From the NCBI GenBank assembly GCA_024138015.1, contig JAMXBB010000010.1, forward strand, positions 54,476,351-54,540,350: DNA of 64,000 bases, read 5' to 3'. The notes beneath the pieces were generated by a model. It was given only the letters and a program-made list of their open reading frames with translations. It made no database searches and was not told the DNA's origin. Origin of the DNA: Lumnitzera littorea. Taxonomy: Eukaryota; Streptophyta; Magnoliopsida; Myrtales; Combretaceae. Positions 49,752 through 61,299 of the stretch are shown one piece after another. Position numbers and translations under genes: made by a program. How positions within the stretch are numbered: position 1 is the first letter of the stretch; each line of letters begins with the position of its first letter.

Positions 49752-50975
49752 GAAACTTAGTTTCTTTTTTTTTTTATTTTTAAATATTGTGATTAGAAAA
49801 ATAATCCTAATTTCGGTAAATAAATAGTGGCACCCGTTAGGGTTTAATAGGTTAGCTCGCGAATTCAGAACCCTCTGGTTCTTCATTCAAAATTGAAATA
49901 AATAGAAAACCGAAAAATCAGACTCGACAATGTTGAAACCAATGTCTTAGATATTTGTAACTCAAGTATGCAGTTCCTATATGTGTTGTCAGGATGGTAG
50001 GGCTCTATAATGAATAGTAGGTTCCTTTGAGACGCATTAACTAGGTGGAATGGTCTTTATGTTCTACAGGGTAATACTTTCCCTTGTATCTAAGCTTACC
50101 ATCTATTTAAAAAATAAAAAAATGTTTCAAATGAAATATCCATATTTTCATCCTTTATGTAGGGTACTATTACCTAGTAAATGGAGCTAATCCAAATTGC
50201 AAGGGCTTCTTGGCACCTTTTAGAGGGTAGAGATACTACCCTAGTGAATGGCATCTAGGTCATAGCCATCAGCCAAGAACCCTTGAAGAACTATTCAATT
50301 TAAGATACGCATCCACTTGTAATGTCATAGAACAATGTTTCGAACTTCTAAAGATGAGGTGGAGTATTCTAAGAAGTTTATTATTCTACCCAATACAGAT
50401 CCACAAATGCATAATCTTGGCATGTTGTTTGCTCCATAACTTTGTAAGATCAGAGATGACCCATAACCCCCTTGAGGACCAATTAGATGGCATAGAGGAC
50501 AACAATGTCAATATGTACGATGACTTGATCATGATATTAGGGAATAATGATGCATGGTCTACTTGGAGGACATATTTAGTGAAAGAGAGGTTTAGCGAGT
50601 GGAGTGCCCTTAGAAACATAACCAATTAGTTTTACTGTGTAATGTAGGGAAATGAAGTTCTTGTCATGGTAGCCTTAGGAGACTGGATTATGTACTCTTA
50701 TTTGAAACAAACTTACAAAGACTTTTGCTAGATTTTGTATTGGAACATTTTTCCTTTCAATGGTCTTAATTTTTATGCTATGCTTGAAATATTCCACTTT
50801 TCATACTTATGTAACTTAATACATTATCTACTTTAGTTGTGGGCATTGTATTCATGGTAGGTTATATACCTTTGCTTTACTTTAAGTGGTCTCTTTTAGC
50901 TTATGTTTAACGCATTGCTTTTGTCATTCACTATTTGTTTATCCCTTTTTTAATCTTTTATATAAGAACACATAT

Positions 50976-51254
50976 ATGGAGGAGGTGCAGTTTGTACAAA
51001 CGAATGCAAAGTCTAACAAACAGTCTAAGCAAAAGTAGATTGCTCTAGAGGATAATGCATTAGTGGTGGTCATGGTGGACTTGTACAATAGTAGGACATA
51101 CAATGTTGACTACAGCTTCAAACAAGGGTACCTACAAGAGTTAGGGATACATGTGTGCTGCTATGTAATAAAGGAGAATGGTCCTTGAAGAGATTCATTT
51201 GCTAAAAGGGGGCTACTAAGTGAGTTGAAGCTATCCCATTTTGGAAAAATGTAG
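50976..51254 (+). pseudogene. Myb/SANT-like protein gene of H, broken
   Basis: Starts MEEVQFVQTNAKSNKQSKQK at 50976; then LEDNALVVVMVDLYNSRTYN and FKQGYLQELG, the pattern W..E.D..LV..+.+L...G.Y..D..FK.GYL..LE of plant Myb/SANT-like DNA-binding domains. The first conserved Trp is replaced by a stop region (TAG at 51036). The C-terminal part is truncated. In PIF/Harbinger elements this partner brings the transposase to the element ends; here it is non-functional. Confidence 0.75.
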
Positions 51255-52626
51255 CCCTAATAACAGTCTCCATTGATCCGGGAATATTCTAAAGAATGGT
51301 AGCCTACAGTTAACATGTAGAGTTTCTTTTCGATTTATGAATAGATGCTGTAACCAAATTCCAACTATATTTGACATAAGCGTACCAATTTTGAGTAGAG
51401 TTAAGCTATAGGTATTGAACTCTAGGAAAGGAGGCTTTCTTCATTTACTCTTTAGGAAAACAAGAAAAAAAAAAAAAGGAAATGGGAAGGGAGCTAATAT
51501 TAATTGTGAGACAACATAAATGTGGGCTTTTGATTTTCATTTCAAGGGATTACAGTTGAAAAAGGAGAGTAACTTAGCATAGTCGAGGGGATAGTAGTTT
51601 CGAAATTAATACCCAATAGCTTAGCTTTCATAGTAGAAGATAGAGTTTACTAAGAGAAATTTCATTTTCTTGTTTTATTTTGCATGATGTTTTCATTAAT
51701 TAAAGGGCACTAAAACCCTTTGTTCTAGCATACTAGAGGATCGGATTTTGAATATGTCAAGGTACATTGATTTGACATCAAAAGGTGGAATCGAAAATAC
51801 TTGTGAATTTTATTCTAGGTGCTTTCTATTCCTTTATGGTTTTAATTGTATTGTATCTTGATTTATTTGTGTTTTATATGAGATTAAGCTTAGTATATGT
51901 AGGGTTTTGCAATGATGAATTGGTTTGATATCATTATTGAGAAATGGTGATATATTTATTATGCCTATTGCTTATTTGATTAGTTCTTAGTCATCACTCT
52001 TTAAGTAGGTAGAGTTAAAGATACTCGGGTGGGGATTCAATAACTTATAATAGACATAGATTGAACTTATGAAAGAACTCATCATAGGGATATGTGGGTT
52101 TTAATTAAATTCATTAACTTACACTCTTAATATAGTTGGAAATATGGTTCAAGTCAAGGGGACATGCTCAAACCATATTTTTAAATAGAGTAGTGATTTT
52201 AGTATAGGCGGATCACTATTTACACGATGATTATAGATAAAATGCTTTGATAGGATGATTTATGCTATAATTGGAGCCCTATTACGCCTGAAGGTAGGCA
52301 AGCTCTAGTGAATTTAGTTAAATCTCACTTAGTCAATTTCGAATATCATATCAATGCATTGTGTTGATTCATATGAGAATAGATTCGCAAATCCCAAATT
52401 GATTCTTTTTATCTCCTAGACCTGGGATCCTTATAGTGTAGCTAGGACATTTAGTTTGGTATTCATTTTATTAGTTAGTTTTTACTCTCATTTAATTTAG
52501 TTCTTGATAGCTTAGCTTAGGGAAAAACTCGATCAGTTTACTACTTAGCACTCTGTTCCCTATGGAATATGACCTTAACTCACATTTTGTACTACTTGCA
52601 TGACCTAATAAACTTGTCAGTCCTCA
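51255..52626 (+). repeat. V, right part: LTR 3' portion
   Basis: AT-rich non-coding DNA ending in a promoter-distal LTR tail (TATGGAATATGACC, then ACTACTTGCATGACC and the final CACTCGCATCA). The exact border with H, between about 51255 and 51500, is not resolved; a poly(A)-like run lies at 51465-51477. Confidence 0.5.
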
Positions 52627-53560
52627 CTCGCATCAGGTCATCGACCTATCCAGTACAGTCAGCTTACTCAAGGAAGTCACCTAACTTAATATAGCACTAA
52701 GTCAAGTAGATGAATAGATGTCCTAACTAAACAAAAGAGTTGATCGGGTGATAGTAAGGTCCCAAAGAGGACATTTGAGAAAGGATAAGGATTAGTGCAG
52801 AAGACTAGCCAGATCAAGTGCTTTAAGTGTCAAGGATTTAGGCGCATGTTTACCCAATGTCTAAAGAGACAAACCATGGTCATTAAGCATGATGTTTCAA
52901 AAGTTGAAGTGGATAGTACAGATGAGGAGCTTGAAGAAAAAGAAGAATTAGAGAGGAACATTGAGAAAAATGAGGAACTTGTCGAGGCAGATGTATTTGT
53001 TGAAAATCTTGACAAGCTAACCTTGGTTGTCAGAAGAGTAATGAACCTTGAACCATTTATTGAGGAGCAACAAGAAAACTTATTCTATATTACATGCAAA
53101 GTGAATGGTAGATATAACATTGGTGCAACTCCTACTATTAACAATAAGTGCACACCCTATCACAACTAAGACCTTATAAACCCTATTGGTTAAATCAAAG
53201 AGGAACACTGCATGTCACTCAACAAGTATTACTACCAATCTCGATCGAGAACTATTCTGTTGAGATTCTCCATGATGTGCTACCCATGTATGCATCTCAC
53301 ATGTTGCTAGGCTGATTTTGGTTATTTGATCAAAATGTCATGCAAGATAGGCTTAAGAACACATAAACGTTTTTGAAAACTGGAAGGAATTGAACCCTAT
53401 GACCCTAATCAAGTGAGTAAATTATAAGTCAAGTTAGCTCGAGGATCCAAGAAGACCTTGGTTCTTAGTCGTTCTGAGCTCTAAGAAGCTATCAAATCTA
53501 ATGAGCCAACCTTCTTGTTGATTAGAAGAATGTAAGAGTTAAAGGAGCAAGTCGTGCTAC
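52627..53560 (+). pseudogene. Element Y: gag C-terminus, zinc knuckle and protease remnant
   Basis: RPIQYSQLTQGSH at 52639 continues gag. The CCHC zinc knuckle lies at 52812-52865 (C-F-K-C ... Q-C; the His is changed to Arg/Met). A 124-residue open segment (52795-53169) follows with Glu-rich EELEEKEELERNIEKNEEL and FYITCKVNG. The protease second half appears, frame-shifted, near 53215-53350 (VLLPISIENYSVEILHDVLP, MLLG). The catalytic D-S/T-G block is missing. Confidence 0.8.
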
Positions 53561-55040
53561 TAAATGAGGTCTGAAAGTTGCTTGATGAATATGCTAACCT
53601 GTTTCCTAAAAAGCTGCTTGAGGGACTACCACCTTTCCAAGGTATTGAAAATTATATTGACTTAATATGTAGTGCTACCCTTCTTAACAAGCTTGCTTAC
53701 TGGATGAATCTCGAGAAAGTAACCAAACCATAGAGGCAAGTTAATGAGTTATTAGAGAAAGGTTATGTGAGGGGGAGCCTTAGTCCTTATGCTATACTAG
53801 CTCTACTTATGTAAAACAAGGATGGAACTTGGCGTATGTATGTAGATAATAGAGCTGTTAACAAGATAATAATCAAGCATAGATTCCCAATCCTGAGGTT
53901 AGATGATATGCTTGACAAACTGAATGGAGTTAGAATTTTCAACAAGATCAACCTAATATCTGGCTACCATAAAATTTGAATGAGACTAGGGGATGAATGG
54001 AAGACTACGTTTAAAACTCGACATAGCCTTTATAAGTGATTGGTAATGCCCTTTGGCTCATCCAATGCCTAGAGTACTTTCATGAGATTGATGAATCCTA
54101 TATTATGGAATTTGATTAGAAAATTTATTATGGTCTACTTTGATGACATCCTTATGTAGAGTGATGACTTACCGAGTCATACCAACCATCTCTAAGTTGT
54201 ATTTGATGTGCTTCGAACTGAGAAATTGTTCAAAAATTTGAAGAAGTGTTGTTTCTATCAGGAGAAAGTAGTCTTCCTAGATATGTAATTGAAGGAGGAG
54301 GTTTATTAGTAGATAATTAGAAGATTCGAGCTATTGTCACTTGGGTGACCCCAACTACTTGTGCTAAGGTGAGAAACTTCCATGGTTTAGCTTCCTCTCA
54401 CCACCGCTTTATTCAGGGTTTAAATACCATTGTTGCACTACTCACTAAGTTGATAAAGAAGAACATAGAATTCAGATAGGAAGAGAAAGAAGAGAGGAGT
54501 TTTGTTGAGGTAAAGAAGAGATTGACCTTTGTGCTTATATTAGCCTTACTTGACTTTGAAAAGATATTTGAGCTTAAGTGCAACACATCAATTGTAGGCA
54601 TAGGAGCTGTATTGATGCAAGAAGGTCGACTTGTAGCCTATTAAAGTGAGAAGCTAAGAGGTCCACAGATGAATTACACTATGTATGATAAAGAACTCCT
54701 TGTATTGATTCAAGTACTTGAAGTATGGAAACATTACCTTCTATCAATAGGGTTTGTCCGATATACTAACTACGAATCCTTAAGATACTTACAAGGACAG
54801 GCTAAGCTTTCAAAGAGACAGGCTCGATGGATATAATTTCTAGAGGGGTTTAATTTTGTGATCAGATATGAGCAAGGTAAGACCAACATCATTGCTGATG
54901 CCTTGTCAAGAAGGCATACTCTTCTTACTAAACTACAAATTAAGCTATTATGGTTTGTAAGTATCAACGAACAATACCCTCAAGACCTTCATTTTAGCCC
55001 AATATACAAGCACTATGAAGAAGGTAGGACAATAGATGAA
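53561..55040 (+). pseudogene. Element Y: reverse transcriptase and RNase H, broken
   Basis: LLDEYANLFPKKLLEGLPPF leads to the RT: TWRMYVDNRAVNKIIIKHRF (53830-53890), DDMLDKLNGVRIFNKINLIS, WKTTFKTRHSLYK, VMPFGSSNA and the catalytic VYFDDILM near 54130-54155. RNase H remnants follow, shifted in frame: TLCMIKNS region near 54675, KHY near 54730, and EQGKTNIIADALSRRH at 54870-54920, the block closing RNase H. Many stops are TAG or TGA at family Trp positions. Confidence 0.9.
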
Positions 55041-56037
55041 TATTATGTGGAAGAAGGCTATTTGTTTTGAAGTGGCAAGCTTTATGTGTCGATTTGTTCC
55101 ATTAAAGAGCTATTGGTGAGAGAAGCTCATAGTTGAGGACTCTCTGGACATTTTAGAGAGAAAATGACTTATGAGTTGTTAAATGACTGGTTCTTTTGGC
55201 CTAAAATAAGGTGAGATGTGCATTAAGCAGTTAAGAGTAGTGCAGCCTATAAGAAAGCAAAGAGTTGAGTTGAGCATGGGAGAGGGATGCCTTTGCTCAT
55301 CCTGACCAAACCATAGGTTGAATTGAGCATGAATTTTTTCCTTAGATTACCCTAAATTGCCCGAGGTAATGATTCAATGATAATCCTTGTAGAAGCAAGA
55401 TGGCACACTTCATGACCTATACTAAAACTAACAATGCTTCGACTATCACTTTTCTATTTTTGTAGGGAATTGGAGTGCCTAGAAGTATATTGTCAGATCG
55501 GGACCTAAAGTTTCTAAGCCATTTTTGGAGAACTCTTTAGCATGTATGGGAATGAAATTACTTTTCATCACTTTCTACCATCCCCAAACTAATAGCTAGA
55601 TGGAGGTCATTGATTGCACTTTGGGTTCATTGCTCTAAGCTATAATGGGAAAGAACTTAATAGACTTAGATGTATGTTTGCCCATGGTAAAGTTTACTTA
55701 TGATCGAATAGTATATGAGACTAATGGGTATATACCCTTTGAGGTCGTCTGTGGCTTCAATCTCAAGCAAGATGGCACACTTCAAGTGACCTAATGTGGT
55801 TGCACTTGAGTAAAGAAAGATTTCTAAACAAGAGGAATAACAAGTTATCCACTCAAGCAAAAAGACCGTTCAAGATACTCCAAAAGATCAATGATAAGGC
55901 CTATCGATTGGAACTACCTAAAGACTTTGAAGTTTCTGATGTGTTTAACATTGCCAATCTCAGCCTTACTAGTTTGATGAAGAGTAGAATGAAGATTAGT
56001 TGGATTTGATCCCATATCCTAATCAACCCAAACGAAA
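55041..56037 (+). pseudogene. Element Y: integrase, broken
   Basis: Zinc-binding remnants near 55125-55260 (SGHFREKMTYELL-like). Core: RWHTS.PIL near 55400, SRSILSDRD near 55480-55505, FLSHFWRTL, HPQTNSWMEV-like at 55580-55605 (the E position), GYIPFEVVCGFN at 55727. C-terminal part: KERFLNKRNNKLSTQAKRPF and LELPKDFEVSDVFNIANL (55805-55965). A deletion has brought core and tail close together near 55765. Frame reads on into the right LTR. Confidence 0.85.
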
Positions 56038-56910
56038 TGATAGGGATTAAGCCACTAGACCATTGACTTGAGCTAGAGTTCGAGAACTTAGAGGCATGGC
56101 GATGTACATCCTCTTAACCTGACTTACATCTAAAGAGTCTTAGTTGCTTTTGACTGCTAACCTATCACAAATATTAAGTTGAGCCCCTTCCTATTTATCA
56201 ATCATTGAGTGCTAACTTGAGGACTACTTTATCAAAAGTTTGGTTAACTTACTCATCAACTCGACTACATTTGTTTTGAGCTCCCTCGATCATGTCCGAG
56301 TTAACACAACCCTAGAGAACTCACAAATTAGCTCAAATCAATTGAATCTAGCTATACTTTCTTGTCTATTTCTTCAAGAGAGCCTCTTTAGTGATTGTTC
56401 GCCGCATGTCCCAATCGTCTAAATGAAAGAATCTATTAAAGAAGCCTTTATTTTTGACAATTTCTTTTATACCCTTATCTATTTCTTGCATTTTACTTAA
56501 TTTAGACAATGCCCTTTTAGTCTTTTCCATATTTAGTAGGTTGCCTTAACATTTTAGGTGTAAATACCTACTTATAATCAACCACAAAGGATCATCTTAA
56601 TTACCATTGAATATACTACATTTTTCTCTTGGTGTTAAGCTTCTTTGCTTACTACGTCTTCTACTATTATCCTATCCCTTAAGCAAGGTTAGGTGGCAAG
56701 TGACCTCATTGAGCTACTTGTGCATCATATTGACCTAGTTCATGAGTCTACAAAAGTTTCTTAGTGTGTCATATCCTTGGAATCATTCATGGTTTTTACT
56801 TGTTCTCTTTTATTTTACACATTTGTCATTCCTATACTTTCGAGCTTTTTGTAAGCTTGAACCTACCTCCGTTAATGTCATCCTTGTTTATTCTTAGCAC
56901 AGCATATCAA
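56038..56910 (+). repeat. Y 3' LTR
   Basis: Pairs with 20240-21109; starts TGATAGGGATTAAGCC, ends CAGCATATCA, followed by TSD AAGCA. Confidence 0.9.
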
Positions 56911-56915
56911 AGCAT

Positions 56916-57846
56916 CCTAAGGTAGTAGACTTAAAGGTTGACCTAATAAAATTGAGTATCCTACTTGACATCTCCAAAGAAGAGCAAATGTACTAGCTCG
57001 CCAAAGGATCAATTTAAATGATGTTCGTGAAATTAACAAGGAGTTTGATGAGGATTATTGTGAAGAGGATCATGTTGACCAAGCTTTGAGATGGATTGAT
57101 AATGCAAAGGTTCAAATTTCAAGCTTCTTAAGAAGAGTTAGTGCTGATAAGTATGTATATTAGGAAGAGTGAGCAGAGAAGTTATTTGAGTGCTATCATT
57201 ACACTAAGGATGATAAAGTTAGACTTGTCGCCATGGAATTCACTAGATATGCCTATATGTGGTGGAAGAAGTTGCATATGGTGAAAGGAAAAGAAGGTCG
57301 AAGAGGTGTAAGAACATGACAAGAAATGAAGAGGACCATGCGAGGAAGATTCATTCTTGATTCATATTATTAGGAGACTTTTGCAAAGTTGCAAGAGCTG
57401 AAATAAGGAAATCTATTTGTTGATGAATGCTTACAAGAGTTCCAAATGTTGATGATCAAGTGTAAAGTAGAAGAGCCTAAAGCTTGAACTATTTCAAGAT
57501 TTGTTACTAGCCTGAGATATGAGCTTTGAGATGTTGTCATGGTATTGCACTTTCATACCCTTAAATAAGCCATTAAGGTTGACCAATGTGTTAAGAGATA
57601 AAGGAAAAACTAGCCTTATCGAGCTCCTAATTCTTGACCTATCCAATTATTCTAACTTGTCCAAGGAAGTAGTAAGAAGCCTATTAGGTTAGTGTTGAGC
57701 AAGAAAGAAAGACAGTTATTGCATATAGAAGGAGTAAGGATAGAGCAAGGAGGGAAAGAGAAGGAATTTGAAAAGGGGTAAACCTTAGGAAGAAAAGAAA
57801 GTGTGATAAAGTGCTTTAAATGGAAGGGCTTTGGACATATGGTTAG
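56916..57846 (+). pseudogene. Element K: gag core and zinc knuckle
   Basis: Resumes the 20239 frame. NDVREINKEFDEDYCEED leads to the gag core: EKLFECYHYTKDDKVRLVAM, EFTRYAYMWWKKLH and FAKLQELK.GN, then DECLQEFQMLMIKC. A zinc knuckle at 57812-57850 reads C-F-K-W-K-G-F-G-H-M: the second Cys is Trp. Several TAG/TGA stops fall where the family has Trp. LTR Q interrupts it at 57847. Confidence 0.85.
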
Positions 57847-58760
57847 TGATAGGAATTAACCCCTTAGACCAATCACACATAGCCAAGCTAGAGGACTCTA
57901 CGGACTTGTGTAGAGAATTTTAACTTGAAGCCATATTCAAGATGGGGATTCTTAATCTGAACTAATCTCTTGTTGACTTGACTGTTGGATCCTCATGTGT
58001 GCTGGACTTACTCCTACCCAGCAGCTATTCTATGAGAGGACATTCGAGAAGATAGCTACAAGACCATCCAAACTAATATCTCGAGCGGACCATAAGCATC
58101 CAACCCTAATTCAAGCTAACTACTCTATAGTAGGATTGGTTGGTTCTTAACCTAATCCAAATCAAGTTGGCCCTTGACTACAAATGCTTTTCTGAATTCG
58201 CCTACTTTGTATCATATTTCTAATATCTAACCACCAAGCAAAACGTGTCTTTTGACACAACATTCTAGAATGATTCTTACTTTTCTATCTTGAATATTCT
58301 TTGTTTCTTTTACCCCTTTTAGTATATTATATGTAACTTACTTATAAGAATACCCCTTTATCTTTTTATACACGTAAAGTAACCCTAGTGGATGGTCTAT
58401 AAACCCCCAATTATTTGTATGCGGACAACAATCATCAATATCAAATTATTATTAAAGTTTTCTTTAAGTATCCCTAGTGTTCTCCCTAACCTTCAACTCT
58501 TATTTATTCCCTTTAGCAAGAAGAATGGCGAATGACCCTTCAATTTGGATCGGTGAGTCAAATTCAGTGGATTGTGGGTCAAGTAGGATCGATTGGTGTG
58601 TCATATCCATTTGATAGTTGCCTGGACTTTGCTAGCTTTTCTTTTATTCCTTTTGGGCTCACTTTGTTATGGTGCCACTCTGTGTATCCGACCCCGGAGA
58701 CGCAGTAGTAGCCCAATATTCGAGTTGACAAATTATGGAGACTAAAGGTGATGTCCCTAA
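57847..58760 (+). mobile_element. Q: LTR-like insert in K between zinc knuckle and protease
   Basis: Starts TGATAGGAATTAACCCCTTA, close to the Y LTR start (TGATAGGAATCAAGGCACTA), and goes on with AGAGGACTC as Y does. It has a TATA-like tract at about 58364-58371. The right end could not be fixed: the K gag/protease linker is recognisable again from about 58785 (EAMEEVEDRVKLKV). Possibly a solo LTR or a mosaic. Confidence 0.55.
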
Positions 58761-58769
58761 CTTTTTAAG

Positions 58770-59427
58770 TGTACAGTACCGATGAAGAAGTTAGTGAAGC
58801 TATGGAAGAAGTAGAAGACAGAGTGAAACTAAAGGTTATAGGAGATAACATTTATCTAGAAAAGGAGGACATGTTAACTTTGATTGTCCATCGAGCTTTG
58901 AGTGTAGAACTTGATAAAGAGAATGAGTAGTGAGAGAATCTGTTTCATACTATATTTGAGGTATGGATCAACTTTGTGCTTTGATTATTCATAGTGGTAG
59001 TTATATGAATGTCGCATCCATAAGAATGGTCAAGCAGCTACAATTATCAACCTGTTTGCATCTTAAATCATACAAACTACATTGGCTAAAGGAGAAAGGA
59101 TCATTGCATGTTACAAAACAAGTGTTGTTACCAATTTCTATTGGGAGTTATAGGGATGAGGCACTATGCGATGTGTTGTGTTGCTGATGTGCACTTTACA
59201 TATTTTATTTGGCCAACCTTAACTGTTTGATAGAAGGGTTATGCATGATAGTTATAAGAATAATTATAAATTTGAGAAAGATGGTTGACCTATTACACTT
59301 ATCTCGATGACACCAAGCCAAGTCAGTAGTATGTAGTCTAAATTGAGTTGACAAACCAAGAAGCCATTAGTAATGAGCTAATCTAAGCTTAGAGAAGCTA
59401 TGAAGTCTAATGAGTTGACCTTTTTAC
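58770..59427 (+). pseudogene. Element K: protease, broken
   Basis: An acidic linker is followed by an open segment, 58963-59187: LCALIIHSGSYMNVASIRMV, then KSYKLHWLKEKGSLHVTKQV and LLPISIGSYRDEALCDVL, a good match to RVP_2 proteases of this lineage. The catalytic Asp is His (HSG for DSG/DGG). After a stop, FDRRVMHDSYKNNYKFEKDG and EAMKSNELTFLL carry on towards RT, as in Y at 53490-53520. LTR L2 starts directly after TTTTTAC. Confidence 0.85.
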
Positions 59428-60752
59428 TGATATAAGGATTATTTAGAACTAAGAATATAAACTAATGGGTAAGTACACGTAGTCAAGTTATAGTATAGAA
59501 TTGGATTTGAGTATGAGTATCAATCTCATGAGGAATCATAAATGTGAGTAAAACCAAGTTAATTAGCAATGTTTTCCCTATAATTTCCTAATTATCTAAG
59601 TTTTACAATTAAGAGTGTAATTGGATAATTAATAGAGTAAAGAACAATAATAAAATAAATAAAGATACATGAATAAAAATAACAATTAAAATAATGGAAC
59701 CAATAGCATAATCAATTAAAGTTAAGAAAAATGCATATTCTTTAGTAAATCTTGTGTCATTTACCACCTATTTCTTAGTGACTTTAAAATCTCAATTGTA
59801 ATATTGGACCATAGAGATTTCTATTATAAACTAATCAGACTACATCTCTAGTCAATTCCTAATTCAGAGTATACTCTACCTGAATCACTTCTATAGTAGA
59901 GTATCCCAGGATTGCATTGAGCCCTTGAATCCCACTATTAAGTTGCTTTAATCCAGCAAAAACCAAACTACTAAATATTTTAGTTAGTCAATTTTATCTA
60001 ATTGTTCCAATCAATTGTACTATAAGAACTTGCGAACTATGTAGCAAGTTCATGCATTAACTCAATCACCAGTAAAATTGAATTAAAGAACGAGATAAAA
60101 TAATACAATTAGATTGCAACATGCAAATTAGATTGAAATGACAAACATTGATAAAAATATCAAGAGTCCTAATAGAAGTTAGGGTTCAATAACGATTTAT
60201 TAAGAAAGATTAAAATAACAACATAATGAAAGAAAGAAGACAAGAAAATGGAGAAACCCTTATTATTTTACCCTACTAACTATTCTCTAAAGGGGCTTTC
60301 TTTGATAACTTAAGCCTAGACATCTATTCATAAGAACTAGACTTAAATTTACAAAGAAAACTTATAAAAATAGAAGATTCCTAAGTTATAGAACCACCAT
60401 ACCCTAAGATCATAACTGTAGAGTTGGGGTGTAGTCTTGCAATTTTTGTAAAATCTTCAAATTTGATGGAATTAATGATGAAAGGTCCACAACCAGGGAT
60501 CATAGTCGTAGTATTCTCCCATGGCCTTTTCTTGACTTCATTTCTTACTTGAAATTCTTCTACTTCAATTCCTTGATCAATGCTCCTCTTCAATTAGGGT
60601 CCAAAATTGAATAAAAATCTTCAAAAATTCATCAGATTCATTATAAAGTCTTCAAAATGAAATATAAATGAATTAACTCCAAATTGTTATAAAATTAACC
60701 TGATTAATACACAAAATCATCCTAAAATATCAATGCTAAATGAGTGTTATCA
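59428..60752 (-). repeat. L2: LTR in minus orientation (3' LTR of element L)
   Basis: Plus-strand limits TGATATAAGG ... GTGTTATCA; the sequence to its right is the Athila/Tat-type polypurine block (AATTCCTCCACACTTAAG), so this is a 3' LTR read on the minus strand. It matches L1 (about 330-1100) in inverse orientation. The 60381-60593 minus-strand open frame lies inside it with no known domain. Confidence 0.8.
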
Positions 60753-61299
60753 AATTCCTCCACACTTAAGTTTTTCCTTATCTTTAAGCAAAATAATCAA
60801 AATATCAAAGTAAAAATATCTTAAGAATAAGATAAAAAATTTCTTTAGAAAAGTATACCCTTGACTTAAGGCACTTCACAATTTTTTCTCAAAAATTACC
60901 CTTTCCTCCTTAACTTGATAATGCCCTAAGAACACTTGAACAATAATACTCTAAGAACTACTAAACTTCAATAATTAATATGAGTAGTTGATGGTCAAAT
61001 AGAGATCATCAATAGAACTTTAGGTTCTCCCTTTTAAGTTGTTGTTAGAAGAAATCAAGCTGACTGGAATACTTGCTTACCCATTTTCGAGTTAGCTTGT
61101 AACAAATCTGTTCATAACATGACAAGAAAGACCCCATTAAAAGTAGTTATGGCTTCAATGTGGAATTACCCCTTAATTAGATGCCAATGCCTAGAGCCTA
61201 GCAAAGTGACCCCTTAAAGCTAAAAACCGAGATAAGACCCTACAACAGATCTATTAATGAGTCACCATGTAATTGACCTGAGCTACCTAGAAGTTACCA
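60753..61299 (-). other. L internal remnant
   Basis: Non-coding sequence next to the L2 LTR, similar in layout to 26138-26600 beside the X 3' LTR. L has no gag-pol and no 5' LTR here, and the K RT-to-integrase region is missing too, so one deletion probably removed both. Confidence 0.55.

Larger units (their letters stand above)
48050..49929 (+). mobile_element. W: 1.9-kb LTR-like element in the H transposase
   Basis: Starts TGTAGACACC, ends GACTCGACA, with exact TSD ATGTT at 48045-48049 and 49930-49934. Removal restores the transposase frame (KNDVETNVL). Inside are a tRNA-like segment, a 20-base tandem array and two copies of a 70-base block with AACTA(T/C)GATCGTCT. No coding domain; a solo LTR is likely. 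Confidence 0.85.
47545..50629 (+). pseudogene. HARBI1/ALP1-like DDE transposase of H, with intron, split by W
   Basis: Exon segments are about 47545-48049, 49930-50070 and 50163-50629. The first holds LLIDEQVAMFLYILAHHTKN and INRYFHSIL, then ALDRTYISIRVPMKDKSRYR (ALDGT is the first catalytic Asp block, here ALDRT). After W comes MQFLYVLSGW. A GT-AG intron fits at 50071-50162: joining there restores QGYYYLVNG, where the family has YYLVDAGY, so the second catalytic Asp is Asn. The third acidic residue is kept in NVIEQCFELLKMRW, followed by ACCLLHNFVRSEM. Stops are few (TAG after GW). Inactive because of W, the D-to-N change and stops. Confidence 0.88.
45583..51260 (+). mobile_element. Element H: PIF/Harbinger-type DNA transposon (limits approximate)
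   Basis: Two plus-strand genes identify it: a HARBI1-like DDE transposase (47545-50629) and a Myb/SANT-like gene (50976-51254), the two-gene set of plant PIF/Harbinger elements. A possible left end is at 45581 with GGCCTGTTCAATAAGGG just after TAA, the usual 3-base target. No matching right terminus was found, so the right end may be lost. W interrupts the transposase. 46083-47540 shows no coding; the minus-strand open frame at 45813-46028 is unrecognised. Confidence 0.65.
22766..52626 (+). mobile_element. V: long LTR-like sequence inserted in Y gag (tentative)
   Basis: With Z (23210-44224) and H removed, V consists of about 22766-23209, 44230-45582 and about 51480-52626. The right end ACTCGCATCA at 52617-52626, preceded by TTCCCTATGGAATATGACC, is the usual 3' end of long gypsy LTRs. 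Y gag code restarts immediately after it (HRPIQYSQLTQGSH). The left and middle parts share a CAG-rich composition on both sides of Z. No pol is attached, so a solo LTR is likely. The left end and the TSD are not resolved. Confidence 0.45.
20240..56910 (+). mobile_element. Element Y: Ty3/gypsy retrotransposon inserted in K gag
   Basis: LTRs are at 20240-21109 and 56038-56910 (870 and 873 bases), both starting TGATAGG and ending CATATCA. TSDs are GAGCA (20235-20239) and AAGCA (56911-56915), one change apart. Internal parts: PBS at 21113, gag at 21555-22765 and 52627 on, then protease, RT, RNase H and integrase to 56037. All of V, Z, X, E2, H and W lie within its gag. K gag code resumes in frame after the right TSD. 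Confidence 0.85.

Noticed and set aside
51071..51075. GGTCA before TG as left TSD of V
   Set aside because: It lies in the coding part of the Myb/SANT gene of H (LVVVMVDLY), which H relatives would share, so it is not an insertion border.
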